Below are positions 27,424 through 35,839 of a DNA stretch of 64,000 bases, piece by piece. Each line of letters opens with the position of its first letter. Within the stretch, counting starts at the first letter, position 1. The notes below the pieces were generated by a model. That model saw nothing but the letters and a program-made list of their open reading frames with translations. It did not search any database and had not been told where the DNA came from. This stretch comes from Deltaproteobacteria bacterium. Its GTDB lineage: Bacteria; Myxococcota_C; UBA6777. A program made the position numbers and the translations under genes. The DNA lies in NCBI GenBank assembly GCA_006226375.1, contig SBHC01000040.1, positions 333,803 to 397,802 of the forward strand. The letters are read 5' to 3'.

Positions 27424-28956
27424 ATGGCCCATCAAATGCAGGAAGATGCACATCGTGTCATCACGCAATTGGGAGAAGCGGACGGGGATATCTCTGTTAA
27501 TGCTTTGGCGGAACAAATTGGCTTTGATCAATCACGAGTCATGGCGATTTGTCAGGGATTTTTGGAAGAGGGATGGGTCGTCCTTCATGAAACTGCGTTT
27601 TTGGAGCTGGCCGTCGAAGAAGAGGGGCAAGCCTGGATGGATGCTGGAGAGCCCTTGCTTGAGCGTCGGCTCGCTGAGTTCCTCAAAGAGTCTGGCGAAG
27701 CACAATCCACTCCTGCCATGGCCGAAGCCATGGGGGTTCCGGCGCAAGCCGTCGGTAAGGTTCTTCGACTCCTGTCCAGCAAAGGCTACGCAAAGAAAGA
27801 GGGAAAGGCGCTGGTCTGGGATGACAGCGGTGACCTTGACTCTGTGACGAAAGACGAAGAGCTGATGAAGCGTCTTCAGGAAGCGGAAGGCCTTCTCTGG
27901 ATCTCAGAAGAAGAAGCCGAAACCAAAGACGTCTCCGAAGCTCTCAAGACTCTGCGCAGCCGGAACTTCCTCAAAACGAAGTCCCGCAAAGAGCGCTCGG
28001 TTGCTTTGACAGACGCCGGACGCAAGCTCTTGGAGGAGGGCGTAGAGAAGGTTGAATATGTGAACCAACTGACCGAAGCCATGCTGCTTTCGGGAGATTG
28101 GAAGAATGTGACGTTCCGTCCCTACGACGTCCAACTGGATACCACTCCTGTTCATCCCGGCAAGCCACACCCCTTGCGTCGCGTGTTGGAAGAAACACGC
28201 CAAGCCTTCCTCCACATGGGGTTCACCGAAATTCGCGGTCACTACGTGGAGAGCGCGTTCTGGGATTTCGATGCCTTGTTCCAGCCGCAAGACCACCCAG
28301 CTCGTGAGATGCAAGACACCTTCTACTGTGAGCGCCCTGGGTTGTTCTCCTTGCCCAAGGAAGAGTTGGTCGAGACCATCCGACGAACCCACGAAGAGGG
28401 CGGTGATACCGGCTCCACAGGCTGGCGCTATCGCTGGAGTGAGGACAAGGCCAAGCAGGTCGTTCTTCGTACCCACACCACAGCTGTGACCGTGGCTGCC
28501 TGTCACAACGACCCCAAGCCTCCGCAGAAGTTATTCACGGTGGGTCGCGTGTTCCGTCGAGAAACCATCGACTACAAACACCTCCCTGAGTTCCACCAAG
28601 TGGACGGGATCATCATCGACGAGTCGGCGAGCTTCGCCAATTTGTTGGGAACTCTGACCGCGTTCTACAAGCAGATGGGTTTTGAAGCCGTGAAGTTCCG
28701 GCCAGCCTTCTTCCCCTACACCGAACCTTCGGTTGAGGTTTTTGTTCGGATGCCCGGTCGCAAAGAGTGGTTCGAGTTGGGAGGAGCCGGTGTGTTCCGC
28801 CCTGAGGTGACACGCCCTGCTGGTGTGGAAGCGCCCGTCCTGGCTTGGGGGCTTGGCCTGGAACGCCTCGCCATGATTCGTTACCAAATCCAGGACATCC
28901 GTGAGTTGTACCTCAGCCACCTCGACTGGCTTCGTGGCAACCCTTTGTCAAGTTAG
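27424..28956 (+). CDS. pheS: Phenylalanyl-tRNA synthetase alpha subunit, archaeal/eukaryotic type
   Basis: 510 residues, against about 340 for bacterial PheS. The N-terminal ~230 residues hold two or three winged-helix-like domains (for example VNALAEQIGFDQSRVMAIC and MAEAMGVPAQAVGKVLRLLS), as in archaeal and cytosolic eukaryotic PheRS, in place of the bacterial coiled coil. The catalytic core follows: MGFTEIRGHYVESAFWDFDAL, HPAREMQDTFY, FTVGRVFRRETIDYKHLPEFHQVDG (motif 2) and GLGLERLAMIRY (motif 3). It charges tRNA-Phe in the cytosol together with PheT. The ATG has GGGAAGGA 6 nt upstream. pheT follows by 109 bp. The architecture is rare in bacteria; I recall it from spirochaetes, so horizontal transfer is the likely origin. 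Confidence 0.95.
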   Translation: MAHQMQEDAHRVITQLGEADGDISVNALAEQIGFDQSRVMAICQGFLEEGWVVLHETAFLELAVEEEGQAWMDAGEPLLERRLAEFLKESGEAQSTPAMAEAMGVPAQAVGKVLRLLSSKGYAKKEGKALVWDDSGDLDSVTKDEELMKRLQEAEGLLWISEEEAETKDVSEALKTLRSRNFLKTKSRKERSVALTDAGRKLLEEGVEKVEYVNQLTEAMLLSGDWKNVTFRPYDVQLDTTPVHPGKPHPLRRVLEETRQAFLHMGFTEIRGHYVESAFWDFDALFQPQDHPAREMQDTFYCERPGLFSLPKEELVETIRRTHEEGGDTGSTGWRYRWSEDKAKQVVLRTHTTAVTVAACHNDPKPPQKLFTVGRVFRRETIDYKHLPEFHQVDGIIIDESASFANLLGTLTAFYKQMGFEAVKFRPAFFPYTEPSVEVFVRMPGRKEWFELGGAGVFRPEVTRPAGVEAPVLAWGLGLERLAMIRYQIQDIRELYLSHLDWLRGNPLSS

Positions 28957-29065
28957 ACCTTTCGCTTTGTCGTTGAATCGTCTTCGAAGGCAGTGTGACG
29001 CCAACTCTCTGAAGCCCGCTGCTTCGTTTGACAATTGTATCTAAGAAATCTGCAGGAGAATCATC

Positions 29066-30904
29066 ATGCCCATCGCGGCAATTCCCACCGACGAACTGAA
29101 CCAGCGTTTGCCACGAGAACTCTCCACGGAGCAGCTGGAGTTGTACCTGGAGCAATTGGGTTGTGACATCGAAGGCTTTACCCAAATCCGTCGCATCCAA
29201 TGCCAAAACTGCTCCAACCTGCACGAACTGACGCTGCAAGAAGAACTTCCTGGAAAATGTCCTGAATGCTTCACCGAACGCGAAGCTTCGGAGCTGTGGA
29301 AAGATCTGGGCGAGATTGATGTCGTCCGGATGGATCTTCTCCCTGTACGTCCCGATATCTTTGATGCTGGCGGTCTCGGCCGCGCGATCCGAGGCTTGAT
29401 GGACGAAGAAATCGGTCTTCCCAGTTACGAAATCGCCGATCCCTCCATGACGGTGACTGTAGACCCTAGCGTCAACGAAGAGGACAGCTATCGTCCCTAC
29501 GTTGCCTGCGCTGTGGTTCGCGGTCTGCAGATCGATGACGTGTCCCTTCGCGTGATTATGAAGCTGCAAGAAAACCTTCACTGGGCCTTGGGGCGTGACC
29601 GAAAGCTCGCTTCCATCGGCGTGTACGATATGAGCACCATAGAGGGGCCGATTCGCTACACGACTGTCCCTCACGACGGATTAACCTTTGTGCCCCTGCA
29701 ACCTCAGGAAGACAAGCCTCAAACGCCTGGCGAAGTTCTTGAAACGCACCCGAAGGGTCAAGGCTACAAGCATCTGTTGGAAGGTTTCTCTCGCGTACCG
29801 TTGCTGATCGATAGCAAGGACCAAGTTTTGTCCATGCCGCCCATCATCAACTCCCATGAAACCCGTGTGACGACCAAGACCACCGACGTTTTCATTGATG
29901 TGACTGGGATCTCTGACCGCGTTGTCATTAAGACCCTTCACATCCTTGTGACGTCCTTGCTTGAGTTGTTCGAAGGGACGAGCCTTGAGCGCGTCACCAT
30001 GAAGTACGACGATCGGGAAGAGCTGACTCCCTCCATGGAGACCGAGCGGTTCCCCTTCGATGTGGCCAGCGCCATCCGACTGATTGGTATCGACATTGAT
30101 CGCGAACGGGCAGGACAGTTGCTCCAGCAAATGCGTCACCAGACGGAAATCGATGACGACAACCCCGAGCAGCTTTGGGTGACGGTTGCTGCATACCGCA
30201 ACGATATCATGCATGAGGTGGACCTCGTCGAAGACCTCGCGATGGCCTACAACTACCTCAACCTTAAGCCGGAGCTTGTCCCCACCATGACGGTGGCTCA
30301 GCCTCGCGCTGAACGAGTTTTGGCCAACCGCACTCGTGCTGTCATGAACGGCTTGGGCTTCTTTGAAACCATGAGCCTGATCCTCAGCAACGCTGAAGAA
30401 CAATACGATCTGATGCGTTTGGAAGATCCCGGTGATTCGGTCAAGGTCTCCAACCCGGCCTCCACAGAACAAACCATGTTGCGGACGATGATCATGCCGC
30501 AGCTTCTCCGCTTGTTCGCTCTCAATCGCGGCCAGGGTCTGCCCCAGAAGCTGTTTGAAGTCGATGACGTCGTGAAGCTTGTGGAAGGCCAGGAGCATCC
30601 CGTGGAAGAGATGCACATCGCTGGCGGAATCTTGGATTCCGTTGTGGGCTTTGCTGATATCAAAGCTGTGGTGGTCAGCCTGGCTCATGAAGTGGGTATG
30701 AACATCACGCTGGAGGCTTTGGAACATCCCAGCATGATACCCGGCCGCGCCGCCAGCATTCTTTTCAACGGACAGGTTGTGGGTATGTTGGGTGAGATCC
30801 ACCCCGAAATTCTGTCCAACCTACGGTTGTCCCAGCCCCTTGTTGCGTTTGAACTTGACCTCTCCCCGATTCTTCCGGAAGATTGGAATGCATCGCTGAT
30901 GTAG
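29066..30904 (+). CDS. pheT: Phenylalanyl-tRNA synthetase beta subunit, archaeal/eukaryotic type, with Cys4 insertion
   Basis: 612 residues, against about 800 for bacterial PheT; it lacks both the N-terminal EMAP-like tRNA-binding domain and the C-terminal ferredoxin-like anticodon domain, as do archaeal PheT proteins. VRPDIFDAGGLGRAIRG is the B1-type start, and GQVVGMLGEIHPEILSNL near the C-terminus matches the domain that ends the archaeal type. An unusual feature is CQNC at residues 46-49 and CPEC at 65-68, a zinc-ribbon-like pair that I do not recall in this family. AGGAG precedes the ATG by 7 nt. It forms the alpha2-beta2 enzyme with PheS. Confidence 0.93.
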   Translation: MPIAAIPTDELNQRLPRELSTEQLELYLEQLGCDIEGFTQIRRIQCQNCSNLHELTLQEELPGKCPECFTEREASELWKDLGEIDVVRMDLLPVRPDIFDAGGLGRAIRGLMDEEIGLPSYEIADPSMTVTVDPSVNEEDSYRPYVACAVVRGLQIDDVSLRVIMKLQENLHWALGRDRKLASIGVYDMSTIEGPIRYTTVPHDGLTFVPLQPQEDKPQTPGEVLETHPKGQGYKHLLEGFSRVPLLIDSKDQVLSMPPIINSHETRVTTKTTDVFIDVTGISDRVVIKTLHILVTSLLELFEGTSLERVTMKYDDREELTPSMETERFPFDVASAIRLIGIDIDRERAGQLLQQMRHQTEIDDDNPEQLWVTVAAYRNDIMHEVDLVEDLAMAYNYLNLKPELVPTMTVAQPRAERVLANRTRAVMNGLGFFETMSLILSNAEEQYDLMRLEDPGDSVKVSNPASTEQTMLRTMIMPQLLRLFALNRGQGLPQKLFEVDDVVKLVEGQEHPVEEMHIAGGILDSVVGFADIKAVVVSLAHEVGMNITLEALEHPSMIPGRAASILFNGQVVGMLGEIHPEILSNLRLSQPLVAFELDLSPILPEDWNASLM

Positions 30905-31140
30905 ATCGTTCTTCGGGTCTCTTGGTTCTCTAGCTCCCAATTCTTCTACTTCATTTTCTATTTCTCCTTTGCGGTACTGCCAGTCGTTTCTTCTTGGGAG
31001 GCAACTTTTTGCCTGTGGATATCTTGTTACAATTGTGTGACGCAACTTGTGTTGGTCCTGAAAATTGGGTAAGAGGGCCGCAGTTTTTGCCAGCTTCGGC
31101 CATAGTTGAAGTGTTTTGATGGAAAGAAGGAGTGTTTCGG

Positions 31141-33243
31141 ATGAAAAAGTTTGTTGTCGTCCTCTCTATGTTTGCCTTGCTTTTGGTGTGGAACAACACC
31201 TTGACGGGCTGTGGTCGTACCGTCGATCAGGAGCAAGCCATCGAATCTACCACCAACAACAACGAAGCCACTGTCGGCAATGAGCCGGGAGCAGAGCCTA
31301 CCAACGGACCTGAGCCTGGAGCAGAGCCTGGCCCCGAACCAGGTCCTGAAGCGGGCCCTGAGCCGGGAGCAGAACCCGGACCCGAGCCAGGACCGGAGCC
31401 TGGACCCGAAGCTGGACCCGAGGGTTCAACCGAATCCGCTCCCGAAGCAGGACCGGAAGGAACCACAGAATCGACTCCAGAAGAAGGACCTGAAGGTTCA
31501 ACAGAAGCAACACCCGAAGCAACACCCGAAGCCACTCCAGAAGCCACTCCCGAGACGGCACCCGAGGCAGGCCCCGAAGCCACTCCGGAAGCGGGCCCAG
31601 AAGTTGGACCCGAAGCTCTTCCGGAAGGTCCTATCACAAGTCCAGACCCCAACGCTGCGACTCAGATCACAGCTGTTCGGGCGGGCACTGTGGGTAAAGT
31701 GGAGAGAGTTGCAGTCACCTACATCAAGCCCAAGGTGGGCAGCGATCCAACAGGCTTCTTTGTACAAGCGACTCAGACTGGTCCCGCCCTGTTTGTGGCT
31801 GTAGACCCTGCAACACTGACCCCGGCTCCGAAGGTTGGTGATATCGTCTCTCTTGAAGTCACGAAAGTGGACACCAACGCTGCAACTCAATCTCGCGTTG
31901 AAGTGCAGACCATCTCCAACTTTGCTGTGCTTGGCTCTGGCTTTAATGTGTCCACTTTGGCTCAGGACGTGTCCACCGCGACAGACCTGGTCTCTAGCCT
32001 GGACAACTACGCAGATGAGCTTGTGACTTTGGATGCCAAGGTAACAGGCGACCTCACAGGTGCAGGAACAGGCTTTAACTCCTTCCCGATTGAAACCAAA
32101 GGCGTGACTGGCAGCGATTTTGTCTTGCGCTTTCCCGCAGGTGCGGATCCAAGCAAGTCTCTTCACGTTCTCGCTGGCCTGAGCAAAGGATGTGAGTTTA
32201 CGGTCACGAACGTTCCGATGTGGCGCTTCCGAACGACTGCGCAGCCTTCGCCCTTCATGATGAGCGAAATCAAAGTCACCAGCTGTCCGGCTCCCAAGTT
32301 GGTGTCGGCCAAATCGCTCAGCGCGACCACGGTGGAGTTGACCTTTGATCGTCCCATCGATGCCACCACTGTCAACACCAACGGCTCCGACTTTTCCTTT
32401 GACAATGGCTTGAGCGCAACCGCAGCCAAAGTGACAGGAAACGTTGTGGAAGTGACCACGAGCACCCAGAACAGCGCAACGACGTACAAGGTCACTGCGA
32501 GCGCATCCATCAAAGATACTTCGGGTAAGGTTTTGGATTCTTCCGCATTGACCGCAACCTTTACTGGATTCAACCAGGCCGCTGTTGTCCTCATCAATGA
32601 GGTTAGCGTTCAGCTCCTGAACGGATGCGATATGGTGGAATTGCGCGTGAAGCAAGGTGGCTCGATGGACGGGTTTGAACTGTATGACCGAACCTCCAAA
32701 GCGTTGACCTTCAAAGGCCTGTTGGTGAAGAAGAACGACTACATCCTGGTTCACTTTGATGCTGGTGATACCAAGTGTTACCCGACGCAGCCGAAGGATG
32801 AGACCACTGGACCCAAGGAAGTGGCTTATGATGCCACCAACTTCCCCACCAACGTTGACACGGCGTACGATTGGTACACCACCTCCGGTGGCTTGTCGGG
32901 TTCCACCACCGTGCTGATTCTTCGCGACAACAAGGGCAACATCATGGACGGTGTGGCGTTGAGTGATCTCAGCGCTACGGCTTCTTCTACGTCCTTGTCT
33001 GCCATCAACCAGCTCTTGTCTTCCAAAGAGTGGGGTCCTGTGACGGGTTCTGCTCCTGCTTCCTACGATGCAGCTTCCTACAAAACCGACGCTGTGACCG
33101 ACGTGGATACGTCGAGCAACGACCGAACCAAAGGGAAGACCATCCAGCGCAAAAACAACAGCGACACGAACAACAAGTCCGACTGGACCGACGCTGAAGA
33201 ACAAACCTGGGGCAAGAACAACAAAGGTCAGACCGACTTTTAA
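31141..33243 (+). CDS. Lamin-tail-domain lipoprotein with Pro-Glu-Gly linker
   Basis: 700 residues. The ATG at 31141 has AAGGAG 8 nt upstream. The signal ends in the lipobox NTLTGC. Residues ~45-165 are a low-complexity linker of GPEPG/GAEPG/ATPE units, strongly acidic. After it comes a beta-rich domain (KVGDIVSLEVTKVDT, OB-fold-like), then an SbsA-type Ig-like domain (ATTVELTFDRPIDATTVNTNG to SALTATFTGF), then a lamin-tail domain (VLINEVSVQLLNGCDMVELRV, GFELYDRTSKALTFKGLL, LVHFDAG). The lamin-tail domain often occurs in secreted nucleases and surface proteins, but no nuclease motif is seen. Most likely displayed on the outer membrane. recX lies convergently just downstream. Confidence 0.88.
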   Translation: MKKFVVVLSMFALLLVWNNTLTGCGRTVDQEQAIESTTNNNEATVGNEPGAEPTNGPEPGAEPGPEPGPEAGPEPGAEPGPEPGPEPGPEAGPEGSTESAPEAGPEGTTESTPEEGPEGSTEATPEATPEATPEATPETAPEAGPEATPEAGPEVGPEALPEGPITSPDPNAATQITAVRAGTVGKVERVAVTYIKPKVGSDPTGFFVQATQTGPALFVAVDPATLTPAPKVGDIVSLEVTKVDTNAATQSRVEVQTISNFAVLGSGFNVSTLAQDVSTATDLVSSLDNYADELVTLDAKVTGDLTGAGTGFNSFPIETKGVTGSDFVLRFPAGADPSKSLHVLAGLSKGCEFTVTNVPMWRFRTTAQPSPFMMSEIKVTSCPAPKLVSAKSLSATTVELTFDRPIDATTVNTNGSDFSFDNGLSATAAKVTGNVVEVTTSTQNSATTYKVTASASIKDTSGKVLDSSALTATFTGFNQAAVVLINEVSVQLLNGCDMVELRVKQGGSMDGFELYDRTSKALTFKGLLVKKNDYILVHFDAGDTKCYPTQPKDETTGPKEVAYDATNFPTNVDTAYDWYTTSGGLSGSTTVLILRDNKGNIMDGVALSDLSATASSTSLSAINQLLSSKEWGPVTGSAPASYDAASYKTDAVTDVDTSSNDRTKGKTIQRKNNSDTNNKSDWTDAEEQTWGKNNKGQTDF

Positions 33244-33284
33244 CTCCCTCCTGTTTCCTTCCCTCCTGTCTCTCTCCTTTTCTC

Positions 33285-33974
33285 TTAATCGTTGGATTCT
33301 TTGCGAACCCGATCCACCACAGCGCGAATGGTGTCGAAGTCGAAACCTCGTCGTACCAGGAAGTCTTGAAGCTTTTTGCGTCGTTTGAGCGGGTTGGACT
33401 CTTTGGCCAGGCGAGCCCACCTCTTCTCTGCCAGGGTGTAAGCGATCTCTATCTGCGATTCGTTGTCGGACAAGTTGTCGATGGCGTCGGAGATATGCGA
33501 CGAAGAGACCCCTCTGCGTCGTAGGTCATTTTGGATACGGCGTGGACCGTGTCCTTTGTTATTGAGCCGACTTTTGGCGTACTGCTGGGCGTATTGCTCG
33601 TCGTTGATGTAGCCCAAGTCGCGGAACCGTGCGATGACGGACTCGACGATCTCCTCCTCAAATCCGTTGGAACGAAGCTTGGTGAACACCTCGTGTTCGG
33701 TTCGGGCTTTGTAGGCGATGTAGTCGAGAGCGGAGGTTTTGGCGCGCAAAAGTCGCTCCGCTTGCCACACTTCACGTTGCTTCTCCACGGTAAGAAAGCG
33801 GCCCTTCTCCAGGGCGTGCTGCATGGCCAACTCCATGTTCATTCCGAAAGCAAACTCTTCGTCAATGAAGATGGAGACACGCTTGGGGTCTTTGCGTTGT
33901 TGTTGTAACTTGGTGATGGTGCCCTCCCGGAAGGTTGGGGGAGGGATTTGTTCTTGGGGGGAGATGCGTCGCAT
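33285..33974 (-). CDS. recX: RecX-family regulatory protein
   Basis: 229 residues of the RecX three-helix-repeat fold. ALDYIAYKARTEHEVFTKLRSNGFEEEIVESVIARFRDLGYINDEQYAQQYAKSRLNNKGHGPRRIQNDLRRRGVSSSHISDAI shows repeats two and three with the conserved LGYINDEQYA and GPRRI patterns. RecX binds the RecA filament and blocks its growth and ATP turnover. AAGGAT lies 7 nt before the ATG at 33974. In many bacteria recX sits beside recA, which is not in this window. It converges with the lamin-tail lipoprotein and is transcribed away from the membrane gene at 34208. Confidence 0.92.
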   Translation of the reverse strand: MRRISPQEQIPPPTFREGTITKLQQQRKDPKRVSIFIDEEFAFGMNMELAMQHALEKGRFLTVEKQREVWQAERLLRAKTSALDYIAYKARTEHEVFTKLRSNGFEEEIVESVIARFRDLGYINDEQYAQQYAKSRLNNKGHGPRRIQNDLRRRGVSSSHISDAIDNLSDNESQIEIAYTLAEKRWARLAKESNPLKRRKKLQDFLVRRGFDFDTIRAVVDRVRKESND

Positions 33975-34207
33975 TCAAGTATCCTTGGGTTCAAAGGTGG
34001 CCTTCAGGGTAAGCATAACATGTTTGCATGTCATAGGGTTACAGAGGTCGAAATCGCCCATGTCTTCGGCCTTGCAAAGCCCATTCTACCTATGCTAGGC
34101 TACGATTCCTACGAACGACAGAATCAGTTTTTCAGCTTTTGATAGAAACAGAAGCGTATACAATTGTCGTCCCATCTTCTTTTTTTGAAATGGAAGGAGC
34201 ACTTCGG

Positions 34208-34948
34208 ATGAGCGAATTTCAGGCCCGCCCTACAGGGCCACAAATCCAAGGCACCCAACTGCTGTCTGAATCATTCAGCACATTCTTGTCCAACTTGCCT
34301 GCATTCTTAACCATCAACTTGATCTGCTTGTCTCCCGCTGCTTTTGCGTATTTGTATATGATGAACAGCGCAACAACGCAGCGCGAAGTTCTCACAGCGA
34401 CGCTTGTGTTTGCTGGGGCTGAGATCTTTCTAGCTTTGATTGCCAGGGGCGCGATGGTTTACGGCACTGTGCAGTATATGGCAGGTCATGAGGTCAGCAT
34501 TGGGGATTGCCTTGCTAGAGGGATGAGGATGCTGGTGATGGTCATCGGTGTCTCGATTGTCTCGGGTTTGCTTATCTTTGGTGGGGCCTTGCTGCTCATC
34601 ATCCCTGGTATCTTGATGGCGCTCAGCCTCTATGTTGCCATCCCTGTTGCCGTCACGGAAAACCTCGGTGTGATGGACAGCATCCGACGCAGCCGAGAGA
34701 TGATGTACGGTTCAAGGGCTCAGGTGTTTGTGGCCTTGTTCATCGTGACCTTCATCCAAAACTTTGTGAACCGCGGTGTCGATATGGCCATCGCAGGACA
34801 GGGGCTGATGATCATCGCCGGCGCGCGGATTGCCATCAGCGTCGTTTTCACCAGCGTCTCCTCGATTATGGCGTCTGTGGCTTACGTGCAACTGCGTGAA
34901 GCTGTGGATGACATCGATGCCGAAGAGCTTTCCAAGGTGTTTGATTAA
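34208..34948 (+). CDS. YciC/DUF975-like membrane protein, first gene of the MoxR cluster
   Basis: 246 residues with about five or six hydrophobic spans and a short cytosolic N-terminus. The segment IIPGILMALSLYVAIPVAVTENLGVMDSIRRSREMMYG is the pattern of the YciC/DUF975 and GlpF-phosphodiesterase membrane domain superfamily, in which this Gly-Pro-Gly and RSxxL loop recurs. The start has AAGGAG 8 nt upstream; the ORF could be read from 34139, but that adds no recognisable sequence. It stands 150 bp before the DUF4129-type gene and may head the same operon. TTGCAA at 34073 with TAGGCT 18 bp on could be a promoter (weak). Function unknown. Confidence 0.78.
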   Translation: MSEFQARPTGPQIQGTQLLSESFSTFLSNLPAFLTINLICLSPAAFAYLYMMNSATTQREVLTATLVFAGAEIFLALIARGAMVYGTVQYMAGHEVSIGDCLARGMRMLVMVIGVSIVSGLLIFGGALLLIIPGILMALSLYVAIPVAVTENLGVMDSIRRSREMMYGSRAQVFVALFIVTFIQNFVNRGVDMAIAGQGLMIIAGARIAISVVFTSVSSIMASVAYVQLREAVDDIDAEELSKVFD

Positions 34949-35098
34949 GCTCCACTCCTGCTCGGGTTTGAATCCAACCAAGAGGGACTGCGCTCCAAGC
35001 CGTTCCTTGCTTCATTCGGGATAAGGTCTCCTCGATTGAAATCCTCCAACCTACCATCCTCTCCCAGGCTTCCGAAGGATGCTTCTCAGTACATTGAG

Positions 35099-35839
35099 AT
35101 GCTTTCTGTGAGCAAGCAGGTTTTCCTTGGTCTTTGTGCGTCTTTGCTCGTGTTCTTCACCCTTGTGTGGGTTGTTCCTTCTGCGTACGCCTTCTCTGAT
35201 GCCGATAGGAAAAAGGCAAAGAAGACGGCCAAGCAGGTCCACAAGGACGGTGGATACGGAAAAACTCTTGGCTTGGAAGAGCCCGCAAAGCCCGAAAGGA
35301 ACGAAGGGTGTATGCGTCGCAATGGCTGCATGGGTTGCAGCGGCTGCGGCGGCTGTGATGAAACCCTGAAGCCGTTGTTTGGAGTGACCCAAGGTTGCGC
35401 CCAGCTTACACCGTGGGTCTTTCTGGGTATCGCTTTGTTTCTGCTTCTTTTGTGGCTGCGTCAATACATCCGACGGTTGGAAGCCACGCGGAAGGTTGAG
35501 ATTGAGACGGTGGAGTCTGTCCCCACCGTTCTTGGGATGGAGATGCCTGTCGACGCCGATCCTCTCGACTACGCCAAGCTGGGTGACTGGGAGAAGGCGA
35601 TCGCTGCCTTGTTGTTGCGGTCGTTGCGCAATGTCGGGTGGAAGCCTGAAGGCAAAGGAAAGAGCCAGACGCCCCGGGAGATTCTCCGGACGTTGTCTTC
35701 GAGTGACCCTCGCCGTTTGCCGTTGCAAGAGCTTTTGTTTCTAACGGAGCGCGTTCGTTTTGGTGGGGAAGAGGCGACCGAGATCTTGTTTGGGCAGGCC
35801 CAAGGGTTGAGCCAAACTGTGGAAGGGAGGGCTGGATGA
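35099..35839 (+). CDS. DUF4129-type membrane protein with Cys-rich loop
   Basis: 246 residues from ATG 35099. A signal or anchor (VFLGLCASLLVFFTLVWVVP) opens it, followed by a Lys-rich segment, a Cys/Gly cluster (CMRRNGCMGCSGCGGC), a transmembrane span (PWVFLGIALFLLLLWL) and a cytosolic DUF4129-like domain: LGDWEKAIAALLLRSLRNVGW, TPREILRTL, FLTERVRFGGEEATEIL. DUF4129 domains sit C-terminal to transglutaminase-like proteins or alone beside MoxR and DUF58 genes, as here. The start is uncertain: an AAGGA is 20 nt up, and a TTG at 35036 would add 21 residues. The next gene overlaps by 4 bp. Confidence 0.8.
   Translation: MLSVSKQVFLGLCASLLVFFTLVWVVPSAYAFSDADRKKAKKTAKQVHKDGGYGKTLGLEEPAKPERNEGCMRRNGCMGCSGCGGCDETLKPLFGVTQGCAQLTPWVFLGIALFLLLLWLRQYIRRLEATRKVEIETVESVPTVLGMEMPVDADPLDYAKLGDWEKAIAALLLRSLRNVGWKPEGKGKSQTPREILRTLSSSDPRRLPLQELLFLTERVRFGGEEATEILFGQAQGLSQTVEGRAG

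Noticed and set aside
34139..34207. Longer start of the membrane gene at 34139
   Set aside because: The AAGGAG at 34193 is correctly spaced for ATG 34208, and the extra residues add nothing like a signal peptide.
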